Of a DNA stretch of 64,000 nt, positions 1 to 11,072 are shown in pieces. The notes under the pieces are model-generated. The model was not told the origin of the DNA and did no database searches. It saw only the letters and a program-made list of their open reading frames with translations. Location of the stretch: assembly GCA_949361645.1 (NCBI GenBank), contig OX442415.1, positions 1,170,691-1,234,690 of the forward strand, read 5' to 3'. The translations under genes and the position numbers were made by a program. Each line of letters begins with the position of its first letter. Position 1 is the first letter of the stretch. The DNA is from Spongilla lacustris (Eukaryota > Porifera > Demospongiae > Spongillida > Spongillidae).

Positions 1-1400
1 ATGCAAGACTGCTGAACACCAGTGCCCACCTCAAAGCCAGCGTTACCGTGCGAGACGCCCTAAACAAGGCGATGGAGGAAGAGCTGGAGAGAGATCCCAA
101 GGTGTTCATCATCGGGGAGGAGGTGGCGCAGTATGACGGAGCGTACAAGGTGAGGACCAGCCGTGTGCCTACGGCTGTAGGTAATATGTATAGCAGTGTA
201 GGTGGGGCGGTGTGTCTGCGCGTACATGTCACCTTTCGTTGCTTCCGACACACATCAGATAACAAAAGGACTTTTCAAGAAGTTTGGGGAAAAGCGACTT
301 GTAGACACCCCTATCACAGAGATGGGGATAGCAGGAATAGCCGTAGGCGCTGCTATGGTGAGTTATAACCTGTCTTCCCCTCCCCTCCCCTCCACCACCC
401 CTCGATCTCCACCTCCCCTCCCTTGTTCTCCTCCCCTTCCAATTCCTTTCCTCCTTGCACATTAACCCTCTTGGTCCTACCTAGGCTGGTTTGAAGCCGA
501 TCTGCGAGTTCATGACATTCAATTTTGCCATGCAAGCTATTGACCAGGTGGGTGGTATGGCTGTCCTGCACACTGGTTATTATCAATCATTATCTCATTT
601 TTCAGATCATAAATTCAGCAGCCAAGACCTTGTACATGTCAGCTGGATCGGTAAGCCTCCTCCCCAGCCACTCCTTCCCTCCTCCTCACTCCCTCTTCCT
701 ACTCCCTCCCCCTCCTCCCCCTCCCTCCTCCTCCCTGCTCCCTCCTCCTCCCTTCTCCCTCCCCCTCCCTTCTCCCTCCCCCTCCCTTCTCCCTCCCCCT
801 CCCTTCTCCCTCCCCCTCCCCCTCCCTTCCCCTCCCTTCTCCCTTCCCCTCCCTTCTCCCTTCCCCTCCCTTCTCCCTCCCCCTCCCCCCAGGTCCCAGT
901 CCCCATAGTCTTCAGAGGTCCCAATGGTCCAGCAGCTGGTGTGGCCGCCCAGCACTCCCAGGACTTCAGCAGCTGGTACTCCAGTGTCCCGGGCCTCAAG
1001 GTGATTGGTCCCCCTTGGGCTTATATGTGGTGCCACGCCCCTCCCTCCTCCCCATCCAGGTGCTTGCCCCGTACTCTAGCGAGGATGCCAGGGGTCTTCT
1101 GAAGGCCGCTGTAAGGGATGGGAACCCGGTAGTCTTTCTGGAGAATGAAGTCATGTACGGGAGACCTTTTGAGGTGTCTGAGGCGGCCATGTCAGCTGAC
1201 TTCACTGTGCCCATAGGGAAGGCCAAGGTGGAGAGGGAAGGTGAGGGGGCGGGGCATCAGGGGGTGGGGCAAGGGTCTGCACTAATGTTAACGGGTCTAC
1301 AGTGTTTTTACATGTGTGTGTTGTCATTGATATTAATCGATTAATTGTCGAAGCTAGCAATAAGGGACCCATGGGTGTCCCCCTTCAGGATCCAATGGCA

Positions 1401-1435
<35 letters not shown>

Positions 1436-2643
1436 TATGATTTTGCTAAGTGCAGAGGCAACAACAGGCTACTTTGTTCCTACGAGTTAATGTGAATTAA
1501 CCAGCAAAATTGATGGTGGTCAGTCATTACATTGTAAATGTTATTGTCATCTTACAGTGCCGTGGATCAATCATAATTATGAATACACATTTGCATGGAA
1601 ACGATTGGCGCATCGAACATGTAGAAGCTGAGCTTAATTGCTGTTGTTTTTATGGCCCGCCATAACACATTACATGTTAAAAGTGCAAACGCTATGTAAA
1701 CTCATACTCCCAACCATGATAAAACAAACATGCTTTATATATTCCTTATATGGATAAATACCTGTTCCGTGGTGATCTAAAAATAGTTGTCATTCATTTT
1801 GCTAGCAGTATTAAAGGCTGTTGCAACTTTTCTTACACTGTACACATATAAACAATATAGCTACTTCTTAAGGCCTAGTTTGTGTAGTTTTTGGGAGTCT
1901 TTCAACACAATAAGTGGTGACTTCCTGAGTTCTGCCCCAGACCCCAATGCAGGAGCTTACAGCGCTCTCCCATACCCCCTAGCTGGGCGGGAGTGGTGCC
2001 CCCCTCCTGCACCCTCCCTGGGGAGGCACCTTGTATATCAGCTGTGGTCGACATGCAGGCATCATACCTCGTATGGGCATCATATCTTATATGGGGTTCA
2101 TACCTTATATGGGCATCATGCCATATATGGGCATCATGCCATATATATGGGCATCATGCCTTGTATATCAGCTGTGGTCCCCATGCAGGCAAACATGTCA
2201 CCCTGGTGGCCCACTCCATCGCCGTGGATACTTCCCTCAAGGCAGCAGAGGAGCTGGCCAAGATAGGTGTGGACTGTGAAGTGGTCAACCTCCGCACCCT
2301 GAGGCCCCTGGACCGGGAGACCATCATCTCCTCCGTGATGAAGACACACCACCTTGTGACTGTGGAGGTGGGCTGGCCCCAGTGTGGGGTGGGGGCTGAG
2401 GTCATAGCCTCTGTCATGGAAAGTAAGCCCCTCCCCCCATTTCCACTAGCAACCATTAGGCTTTCATCTTTAACCCTTTCACCTCCATGTTCAGGTGTTG
2501 CCTTTGACTACCTGGATGCTCCCGTCATACGTGTGACTGGAGCTGATGTCCCCATGCCGTATGCGCAGGAACTGGAACAGGACGCCACCCCTGTACCGGT
2601 GAATGTGATCAGGACTGTGAAGAGGATGCTGAACATTCAGTAG
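1..2643 (+). CDS. PDHB: Pyruvate dehydrogenase E1 component subunit beta, mitochondrial (5' partial)
   Basis: This is the beta subunit of the E1 thiamine-diphosphate enzyme, which decarboxylates pyruvate in the mitochondrial matrix. Exons read as 1-149, 259-357, 485-547, 606-650, 893-1000, 1060-1240, 2189-2422 and 2495-2643, all with GT-AG introns and one continuous frame of 341 codons before TAG. Recognisable family blocks are [32 protein letters not shown] followed by [14 protein letters not shown], and a C-terminal block with [11 protein letters not shown]. The start codon and most of the transit peptide lie upstream of base 1, so the entry is partial. Most introns are 59-260 bp; intron 6 (1241-2188) is far longer and holds a poly-C run and a short repeat array. 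No frameshift is seen. The assignment is secure because nearly every exon aligns with the animal PDHB protein. Confidence 0.96.
1400..1436. repeat. Poly-C homopolymer in PDHB intron 6
   Basis: An almost uninterrupted run of about 35 C in the long intron 6 of PDHB. Runs of this kind recur in the window (22869, 32180, 37660, 44140, 50235, and G runs near 9255, 12940, 21140, 26598, 46236 and 63090). Their true length is uncertain in any assembly. Confidence 0.9.
2028..2190. repeat. Short repeat array bounded by duplicated exon-7 acceptor sequence
   Basis: Several copies of a 17-18 bp unit containing GGGCATCATGCCATATAT or variants. A near-identical block of about 35 bp precedes the array (2028-2065) and follows it (2158-2190). 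The second block contains the functional splice acceptor of PDHB exon 7 (AG at 2187-2188), so the array arose by duplication at the exon border. Confidence 0.75.
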
Positions 2644-2784
2644 TGTGTGCAGGGAGGAGGGGGAGGGAGGGGAACACTTTATGTTGTGTGCAGGTTATAT
2701 AGCTTCATTATAAATATGTTGTACCTCTGGCTTTTAGAAAAGTGCTATAACTATGTTATCAGAGAGCTGTTCAATACTCAAAGG

Positions 2785-3022
2785 CAGTAGACTTCATTAT
2801 GGTGTAGGGAATCTGCCTCATCCAAAGGGGGACTAGACCTTTGTAAAACCTGTGGAGGTGGGAGGGAGGGAGAGTGGAACAGGTGAAGGAGACAAAAGGT
2901 CATGACCTCAAATACTCACAAAGGTGATGCCAACACATTACCCACTTGGACCTTCTTCCTTCAATATCTGGGGGAATCCCCCTCTCAAGGTCTAATCAAA
3001 TCCTGGTTATGTCTGCAGGCAG
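2785..3022 (-). pseudogene. Relic duplicate of part of SLC25A3 (exon 5 start, intron 4, exon 4 end)
   Basis: Bases 2785-2865 match the start of SLC25A3 exon 5 with its acceptor (about 23345-23425), and 2938-3022 match the end of exon 4 with its donor (about 23658-23742), in the same relative orientation. The intron between them is kept but is only about 75 bp here and carries a few GGGA units, against a 200-bp GGGA array in the live gene. This is therefore a genomic, not processed, duplicate, truncated at both ends and with several substitutions. Nothing suggests it is translated. Confidence 0.85.
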
Positions 3023-3480
3023 TCACACATCCCACCCCTCACATCTTGAGTGGGAGGACTGGACATGTCCACAGTATGCTGCCATCATGTGATCCCTCCT
3101 CTTCCCACCCCCACACCTCAACCTTACTCCCCACACACTGATTAATACAACACACAGGCAATGTCCTCACACCTTCAGGACCTGGGTTATATGGACTAGT
3201 AAACTTTGGAAGCAGTAGGCCAGGGTAGTGGCTTAGATAAACTTATGGTGGTCACGTTGGAGCCAACTACATATAGCTACATGGTGGTTGTGGGAATATA
3301 ACATCTTTGGCCTAGTACATGCCAAATACTCTTCACACCACACCACTCCTACACACCTCACTGCAATATCACCCTAACAAAGGCAGCTATCCCACCCCCA
3401 ACCTGCACATAGCAATGTGCTCATTTGTACAAAAAGAAAGAAAAAAGAATCCACACACAAGATAAAAATTACACTCTAAT
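3023..3480. other. Intergenic stretch, no gene recognised
   Basis: The sequence between the SLC25A3 relic and the Death-domain exon of the pseudogene copy is AT/CA-rich unique-looking DNA. No convincing exon was seen on either strand. Confidence 0.5.
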
Positions 3481-3490
3481 AAATGCACAC

Positions 3491-5138
3491 CTAACATAAG
3501 TGTTTTGTCCTTAGCACAACTGCCAGTGCTACTTCTCCAACACTTGGTGTCTCCAGAGCACCAATAATGGTGCTCCAGGTGTACTCATGGGGGTTAAGGG
3601 TGCTCCATTTAGCCAACATCACTTCAAATGCATGAAGATTACTATTTGGCCTCCCAGCCATTTGGGACTGGATATCATCGAGGTCCCTCTGGGGCACTTC
3701 TAGTTGTATGCCAACAAATCTCCACTTGGCTGGAACCACAGCTGCAACATCATTCATCAGGTCCTCCATTGTCGGTTCTGATGACCTCGTCCCTATAAAT
3801 AGACATGACACAAATGTGGCACATAAGCACTGCAGCTGTACCAAAGGGATGGCACTCACCTGTCCTGGATGGTAACCACATCAGCTGGTCCTCACTCAGG
3901 TCTCCATTCTGGTCTTCTAAAATGGTACACTTCCACTTGTATGCAGACCTTGAACACACCACTACAGCTATATGAGGAGGGTCTGAGGTACAACGGGCTC
4001 CTGCACACATGAAGGCATCTTCAAACTGGACATTATGGTACTTGAGCACACTACAGGCACTCTTGATACCACTGTGGACAAGACCTCTTATCTCCCTACA
4101 CACCTCACTTGAAGCCTCATCAACATGCACTTCTATATACGAGAACATGTCAACAAGGGTCACAATATCTGCAGAGTCCTTATGTACTAATCTGATGCAG
4201 TTGCAATATAGACACAACAGCTTGCCACTATCCATGCACATGTTCCAAGAAGATGAAAGTAGAAGGGCCACAAGACAGCAAAACAGACCACTAGGAATAT
4301 AGCCATGAGGGAACCTAATCATCAGGGAGGCACCTCTTTCAAGGTACTTGGACACTTGGGTGGAGTCCAGGTGGGGCAGCAGAGCAGGCATCAAGTACTC
4401 ACCATCTCTGATCATAGCTATGGCACCACGACTCACCAGCAACTTCACTAGATCTTGTGGAGTGAACAGACCATCTTTGTAGTGCTTTGGAAACTTCCTC
4501 AGTAGCTCCACTGACAACAGCCCATGGTCCCTGAACATGATGACCAGGTTACGTCTAACTGCCACACCCTCGTCTGGGTGATCCCTCAGCTTGTAGTGGT
4601 ACTGCACTAGTTCAGTCACCTTGGTGAGGACTACCTGGGGGTCACAGAACACTGTCTGGGGAAGAACCTCTGGGTAATATAAGAACACATTGTGTTTCAC
4701 AAGATGGTGCAAGGCAGCAGAGAATGCATCTCCTTCAATGTGAAAACCTTTTAGCAGACACCTGACATTCTACAAGACTCAAGTCACCATCATGGGAAGA
4801 CCTTTGAAGAACAACCTCCAGCCCAAACCATGCGATAGGCATTTTTATTAATAGCTGGAGTGACATTGATAAGATTTGCTTCTAAGTACCTGGGCAACAT
4901 GTCTGTCCACATCTTCAGGGCAAAGGCCATTCACAGCAAATATCAGCTCTTTTGTTCTTTCTCCACAGCAAAGCACCTCAAAGTGGGTAGAATCCAGTAA
5001 TGCCTGGAGCTGTTGGTTTTTCTCTTGGATGGTTTCAGCACAGCTATCTCTGGCATCCCTATGCGTTCCAACGATAATGATCAGAGGATGAGCATCCTGC
5101 GAGTGAATAACTCCAAGACAGTGTTGAAGGATCTGTTC
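3491..5138 (-). pseudogene. Truncated duplicate of a Roc-COR-Death gene (copy A)
   Basis: Minus strand. Exon 3491-3792 (TAG stop at 3491-3493) encodes an intact Death-domain-like C terminus; exon 3860 to about 5138 is nearly identical to the COR-region exon of the gene at 6100-8528. Compared with that gene, copy A has an extra T near 4745 (TTTT for TTT) and a missing T near 4873. Each breaks the frame. Homology ends abruptly near 5138, before the G3 motif and P-loop, where kelch-gene intron sequence begins. The copy therefore lacks the GTPase front half. The two C-terminal exons of copies A and B are only distantly similar although the adjoining COR exons are almost the same. Sequencing error cannot be excluded for either indel alone, but the truncation stands. 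Confidence 0.8.
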
Positions 5139-5539
5139 CACTACTACAGCGAGCGTCCACACTGTTTGTGTGGTGTGGACGCGCGCGATGTGTGTGCACA
5201 CGTGTGCGTGTGTGTAGGGACCACGCTGAGCGTGCGTGTGTTGCAGGAAGCGTCCACGTGCTAGGTGCGTGGTGTGTGTGTCCCACGGGTCAGCTACACA
5301 CAAGCTAAACAAAGGGACAGAGATGCTACACAATGCTCAGTGGCTCACCAGGTCATTGATGTTGGCACACCACACAGCTGTGGCCATGAAGTCCCAACCT
5401 CCCATCACGAAGACCAGGTCTTCATGGACCACTGCTGACATGCGCTCACATCGCTCAGGTAGTGATGGTCCAAAGTGCCAGGTCTGTGTCTTCCCATCAA
5501 AGACTTGGACATCAGCCAAGAGGCTGTCCCCATCACCAG
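5139..5539 (-). pseudogene. Duplicated kelch-gene fragment fused to copy A
   Basis: Bases 5143-5539 match 10318-10707 of the kelch gene: intron sequence, the donor after the Asn-Asp-Leu codons, and a stretch of kelch exon coding for a VFDGKTQTWHFGPSLP segment. On the left it joins copy A of the Roc-COR gene without any intervening sequence. On the right homology stops where a 25-bp minisatellite begins. The fragment lacks both ends of the exon, so it is not functional alone. Confidence 0.85.
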
Positions 5540-5945
5540 GTACCCCAAGATCACATATCACCCGGTACCCCAAGCCCAAGATCACATACCACCAGGTACC
5601 CCAAGATCACATATCACCAGGTACCCCAAGATCACATATCACCAGGTACCCCAAGATCACATACCACCAGGTACCCCAAGATCACATATCACCAGGTACC
5701 CCAAGATCACATATCACCAGGTACCCCAAGATCACATATCACCAGGTACCCCAAGATCACATACCACCAGGTACCCCAAGATCACATATCACCAGGTGCC
5801 CCAAGATCACATATCACCAGGTACCCCAAGATCACATATCACCAGGTACCCCAAGATCACATATCACCAGGTACCCCAAGATCACATATCACCAGGTACC
5901 CCAAGACCACATATCACCAGGTACCCCAAGATCACATATCACAGG
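5530..5945. repeat. 25-bp minisatellite
   Basis: About 16 tandem copies of a 25-bp unit reading ACCAGGTACCCCAAGATCAC plus ATATC, with few substitutions. It replaces the sequence that would continue the duplicated kelch exon, so it probably arose from the CACCAGG-like sequence at the duplication end. Confidence 0.93.
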
Positions 5946-6099
5946 ATGACTTTAATTGTTAAATAGCCATTAAAGCAGGTACAACATTACACCTTCTTGT
6001 AATATACACAACAGAAAACATAAACATTAAATAAGCCTAACTGTCACAGTTGCCATGGCACCTGTAGGTTACTACAACTAGCTGTCTTTCCCTAAACTT

Positions 6100-8528
6100 C
6101 TACATACCACAATACTTTGAGCGAATCTTTACTGCAAGGTTTCCATGGATACCCTCCAATGCCTGTGCCAGTTTGCTCCAAGATGCTTCTGGGTCATTGT
6201 CCAACCACCACTTCAGCATGGCTCTTTTGCGAGCCTTCAAATCCTTCAATGTTCTGTCACTGTCCACGTTGGCCAGCTCCAATTCTGGTACGTTCAAATT
6301 CTGCCCAATCACACGCCATTCTATAACTTCTGTTAACTCCTTCTCAGCTTCAGTTAAGGTTGGAACTGCACAGAGAAGTGCTCAAACAATATATCAATAT
6401 TAAACACATCACTTACCTGTTGTACTGGACTTTTGATGTTTGTTCCCACCCAACCACATCAGCTGGTCCTCACTCAGGTCTCCACTCTGGTCATCTTTAA
6501 TGGTACATTTCCACTTGTATGCTGACCTTGAACACACCACTACAGCTATATGAGGAGGGTCTGAGGTACAACGGGCTCCTGCACACATGAAGGCATCTTT
6601 GAACTGGACATCATGGTACTTGAGCACACTACAGGCACTCTTGATACCACTGTGGACAAGACCTCTTATCTCCCTACACACCTCACTTGAAGCCTCATCA
6701 ACATGCACTTCTATATAGAAGAACATGTCAACAAGGGTCACAATATCTGCAGAATCCTTATGTCCTAATCTGATGCAGTTGCGATATAGACACAACGGCT
6801 TGCCACTATCCATGCACACCTTCCAAGAAGATGAAAGTAGAAGGGCCACAAGACAGCAAAACAGACCACTAGGAATATAGCCATGGGGGAACCTAATCAT
6901 TAGAGAGGCACCTCTTTCAAGGTACTTGGACACTTGGGTGGAGTCCAGGTGGGGCAGCAGAGCAGGCATCAAGTACTCACCATCTCTGATCATAGCTATG
7001 GCACCACGACTCACCAGCAACTTCACTAGATCTTGTGGAGTGAACAGACCCTCTTTGTAGTGCTTTGGAAACTTCCTCAGTAGCTCCACTGACAACAGGC
7101 CATGGTCCCTGAACATGATGACCAGGTTACGTCTAACTGCCACACCCCCATCTGGGTTATCCCTCAGCTTGTAGTGGTACTGCACTAGTTCAGTCACCTT
7201 GGTGAGGACTACCTGGGGGTCACAGAACAATGTCTGGGGAAGAACCTCTGGGTAATATAAAAACACATTGTGTTTCACAAGATGGTGCAAGGCAGCAGAG
7301 AATGCATCTCCTTCAATGTGAAACCTTTTAGCAGACACCTGACACTCTACAAGACTCAAGACACCATCATGGGAAGACCTTTGGAGGACAACCTCCAACC
7401 CAAACCATGCGATAGGCATTTTTATTAACTTCTGGGGTGACATGGATATGATTTGCTTCTTAAGTACCTGGGCAACATGTCTGTCCACATCTTCAGGGGA
7501 AAGGCCATTCACAGCAAATATCAGCTCTTTTGTTCTTTCTCCACAGCAAAGCACCTCAAAGTGGGCAGAATCCAGTAATGCCTGAAGCTGTTGGTTTTTC
7601 TCTTGGATGGTTTCAGCACAGCTATCTTTGGTATCTCTATGCGTTCCAACGATAATGATCAGAGGATGAGCATCCTGTGAGTGAATTGCTCCAAGACAGT
7701 GTTGAAGGATCTGTTTATGAGAGAGAGATGATTGATATGGTTTACCAACACGCTTGCCATCTGCTCCATAGTACTCAATGGTGGGGTGATGTGATAGCTC
7801 TTCTGACAGCTTCAGTACAAATATTGTTACCATGGGATCTTGAATGAACAATGGAAGGATGTCATGGTATTGCAGCTGACCACCACTGTCAATGAACTGG
7901 ATCCATTTCACACCAAACAACTTCTTGTTATCTACAGAGGGAGATATAGGGTGAATACAAGCAAATAACAAGGCCTGCTGCTCTTACCTGAGGATTGGTT
8001 GATGTGATGAACCAGCTCATCCTCTATATCTGCAGTCCTGCTCTGTTCAGGCTGGGTGGTGTCCTTGGTGATGTTCACACCAGCAGGGGTGGGACCAACA
8101 GCTCCATAACTGGCTACATTGGAAGGGTCTATGGCCATCTTTGGAAGAGTGCTCACCAAATCAGCCAATGATGGTGCCATGGATACACCACCTTTGATGG
8201 TTCCTCCAATAACACGCATCAGTGCCTGGTCATCTTCAACCACAAACCAGTCATCCTCCTCTTGTCCATCTACACCAGCCAGTGTGAAGGAGATGGCTCT
8301 AACAGGGTTGTCAGCCAGTCCTGTACTGACACGTTGCATTGGATGGTCCTTCTTGAGAAGGAGGTGTTTGAGGTGAGTCTTGCCAACACCAGCAGCTCCA
8401 AGGATGAGACACTTGGTCACTGAAGTTTCCACGTATCCCTTGGTCATGGCCTCCTCATAGAGCCTCCTGAATGAAGGTATCAAACCAGATATGTAAAAGG
8501 TGGCTAGCCATAGCCACAATACACACAT
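6100..8528 (-). CDS. Roc-COR GTPase-like protein with C-terminal Death domain (copy B)
   Basis: Three exons read on the minus strand: 7988-8528, 6417-7931 and 6100-6365 (TAG at 6100-6102), joined by 55- and 51-bp introns, giving about 773 aa. Near the N terminus is a P-loop GAAGVGKT (residues 44-51 from the ATG at 8528). Later come a G3-like DSGGQ and a G4-like THRD in place of NKxD, then a long COR-like region and a Death-domain-like last exon. This order is that of Roco-type signalling GTPases with a Death domain, a group I associate with large sponge families; a role in innate or death signalling is inference. The first 20 residues are hydrophobic and may be intronic, since an acceptor-like CATTCAG lies just before the RRLYEEA codons. 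Upstream exons could therefore exist, even the kelch exons at 9746-11072. Confidence 0.8.
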
Positions 8529-8539
8529 GTTCCACTTAT

Positions 8540-8840
8540 ACCCTTTTCTGAGGCATCTGTATTAGAACACTAAACACAAAAAAAAAAAAAATTAAGCAGC
8601 TTGTAACTCTGCAGTAGTCTACAACAAGTATCACCCCTCAGACATATTTGGTCAAGGAGACTCTGGCCCCTCCCCTCTCGCCATAGCACACAGATTTTAG
8701 GGTTCTATAATGTTGGTACGCTGATGCAATGTCAGAGCCTTCTGTCAGGCTGTTGAGGTGTGCTGGATATGGGTGGGCATATGCAGTAATGTTGTATGAG
8801 ATCTTATGACATGTGATGTGTATACATGCAGTGTGTTAGT
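8540..8840. other. Spacer upstream of the Roc-COR gene
   Basis: Contains an A-rich run at 8577-8592 and no convincing exon. It lies between the Roc-COR gene and a GC-rich hairpin cluster. Confidence 0.4.
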
Positions 8841-8845
8841 GGTCC

Positions 8846-9081
8846 CTGTACACAGGCGAGCGAGTGTGGCGCACGAAGCCCGAAGTATGGCGCCGAAGGC
8901 GCTTCGTCCGCAAAGCGGACTGGGGACGAGGCGGTGTTTTTTCAATGAAGAGTGTCCGGACAGCACCGCGGGTGCAATTTGACCCCGGATTCGGAGTCGG
9001 CATCGGCGGCGCTTCGCGCCTTGTAGCCCTAACCCTAAAGCCCTAACTATCTTGCTGGTGTTAACATGCCTTCGGCATGTA
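8846..9081. repeat. GC-rich cluster of perfect 3-nt-loop hairpins
   Basis: At least five perfect inverted repeats with three-base loops occur within about 235 bp: 8890-8902 (GCGCC-GAA-GGCGC), 8906-8920 (GTCCGC-AAA-GCGGAC), 8966-8978 region (GCACC-GCG-GGTGC), 9008-9020 (GGCGC-TTC-GCGCC) and 9064-9080 (ACATGCC-TTC-GGCATGT). A TGTCCGGACA palindrome lies between them. The block is clearly GC-richer than its surroundings. No coding function is evident. Confidence 0.75.
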
Positions 9082-9740
9082 ATTGTATGCAGAAATATTA
9101 GTTGTCACACATGTGTGTACTACTGCTGTGTTACACATTGCTTTTATTTTAGCACGGTGAGGCAGGTAAAGTATATCACTATGTACAATGCAAGCACATT
9201 TAAATTTTTTTTAAAGCACACCAGGGGGGACAAAGCCTCCTCAACAATATGCCGGGGGGGGGGGGGGGGGGTTGGGTTTGTACCCCTCAGCTTCCACGTA
9301 CTCTATGCCTCTTATATGACAGTATGAAAGCAACCATTACTGCCCTCATTACATGCTCCCCCAAAACAAAGCACTTTTTTTTCAACCAAAAAGAGGCCTC
9401 AAATTGATGATCCGGACCTCCCCCCACACACACACACATTGTGAGCAAGGAGGTAGTCTAGTGAGGTGTCCTTAGCACACATTCATGCATCACTATGGTC
9501 AGGTACCTCTACATAAGGGTGTGTTACCCTCACCCTGGTGTGACCTCTCTGAGGGGGTGGGAACCCACATACCATGTATACATTGTAGTAAAGATTAGAT
9601 TACCATCAACACCCCCACAGGTACACTCCAACCATTCACACACCTGTCATCTGTCTTTACTGTGTTCAAAGGACTAGGTAAGACCATAACCAGACCTGAA
9701 AATAGTCTGGTTAGTAGTACTGACCATAACATTTGCATGG
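9082..9740. other. Intergenic or intronic stretch with poly-G run
   Basis: AT-rich sequence with a run of about 18 G at 9254-9271 and short CA repeats near 9425. No exon recognised. If the kelch and Roc-COR exons belong to one gene this is intron. Confidence 0.4.
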
Positions 9741-9745
9741 CTTAC

Positions 9746-10054
9746 CTTCCACAGTGACCCTCAAGACCCTCTGACTGCTGTACCCATCAACCACCAACAG
9801 CCTTCCTCCTGACAGCAGTAGAGTGTCTGCATAGGAACACTCAAATGGCATGTCTCCAACATGCTGCCACTTCTGATCAACAGGGTGGAGGGCATAGATG
9901 GCAGACGTCTTCTTTGATCCATAACTGTCCTCCTCTTCTCCCCCAATGGCAAGGAGCACACCATCAACCACACATACAGCTGAATAGTAGTATGGTACAT
10001 CTGGTAGCTTTCTCCAGGTAGATTGCTGTGTGTCTTCTTGTGACTGTACAGGAA

Positions 10055-10098
<44 letters not shown>

Positions 10099-11072
10099 GT
10101 GTGTGAGAGGATGCACATTAAAGATGAGTGATGTACAAGCAGTCATGTGGATGTGTGCACCACTGGGTACACATAGTGTGCATGTGTGGACATCATTGGT
10201 GTGTGTGCCCATGTGTGAAGCACACACCACACATCAACTACACAGCTCTAACGTCAGCGTGCATGGTGTACACACGATGGAGACGCTTGTGCGTGTGTGC
10301 GTCTCCACCAGTAGAGCTACTACAGCGAGCGTCCACACTGTGTGTGTGGTGTGGACGCGCGCGACGTGTGTGCACACGTGTGCGTGTGTGTATGACCACG
10401 CTGAGCGTGCGTGCGTTGCAGGAAGCGTCCACGCGCTAGGTACGTGGTGTGTGTGTCCCACGTGTCAGCTACACACACGCTAAACAAAGGGACAGAGATG
10501 CTACACAATGCTCAGTGGCTCACCAGGTCATTGATGTTGGCACACCACACAGCTCTGTCCATGCCATAACCTCCCATCGCGAAGACCAGGTCTCCATGGA
10601 CCACTGCTGACATGCGCCAACATCCCTTAGGTAGTGATGGTCCAAAGTGCCAGGTCTGTGTCTTCCCATCAAAGACTTGGACATCAGCCAAGCCCTTGTC
10701 CCCATCACCTCCTAGCCCTCCCATCACCACCAGACCACCTCCACCAACACTAACTACACAGGACACCGCACACCCTACCAACATGTCTGGCATGAGGGAC
10801 CACCTCCCTCCTCTCCACACCATCACCTTCTTACTACGCACACCAACCTTCAAACCTCCTGCCTTCACTAACCTTCCACCACACACTCCTAGTGTGGCCC
10901 CTAACTCAACACCATCAGTCCATCTCTTCCACTTATCCTTATCATCTAACCTGTACACTCCTCGTCCTCCCCGCACAACCCTACCCTCCACCTCCACCAG
11001 ACCACCATACCACCCTCGACCACCTCGCTCTGGAACATTTTCACAAGTTTCGAAATGAAACATTTTTATGTT
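9746..11072 (-). CDS. Kelch-repeat protein (partial, two exons recognised)
   Basis: Exon 10524-11072 begins after an acceptor TTTCTTTAG and ends at a GTGAGC donor after Asn-Asp-Leu. Exon 9746-10043 follows in phase 0 and ends at a GTAAGC donor. The protein shows a run of kelch blades with double-glycine and Tyr/Trp marks, for example VFDGKTQTWHFGPSLP, LLAIGGEEEDSYG and WQHVGDMPFECSYAD, consistent with four to five blades of a propeller. The ATG at 11063 is near the acceptor, so the true N terminus is probably in an upstream exon. No downstream exon was identified. A second copy of part of this locus sits at 5139-5539, next to a copy of the Roc-COR gene, which suggests the two were linked before duplication. 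Kelch propellers bind partner proteins; the partner here is unknown. Confidence 0.75.
10058..10098. repeat. (TG)n microsatellite in the kelch intron
   Basis: About 20 TG repeats lying 15 bp upstream (minus-strand sense) of the acceptor of exon 9746-10043. Confidence 0.95.

Noticed and set aside
1787..2010. Additional PDHB exon within intron 6
   Set aside because: The open frame has no similarity to E1-beta and the frame joins perfectly from 1240 to 2189 without it.
8864..9046. 60-codon Arg-rich frame
   Set aside because: It covers the hairpin cluster and is explained by GC-rich composition.
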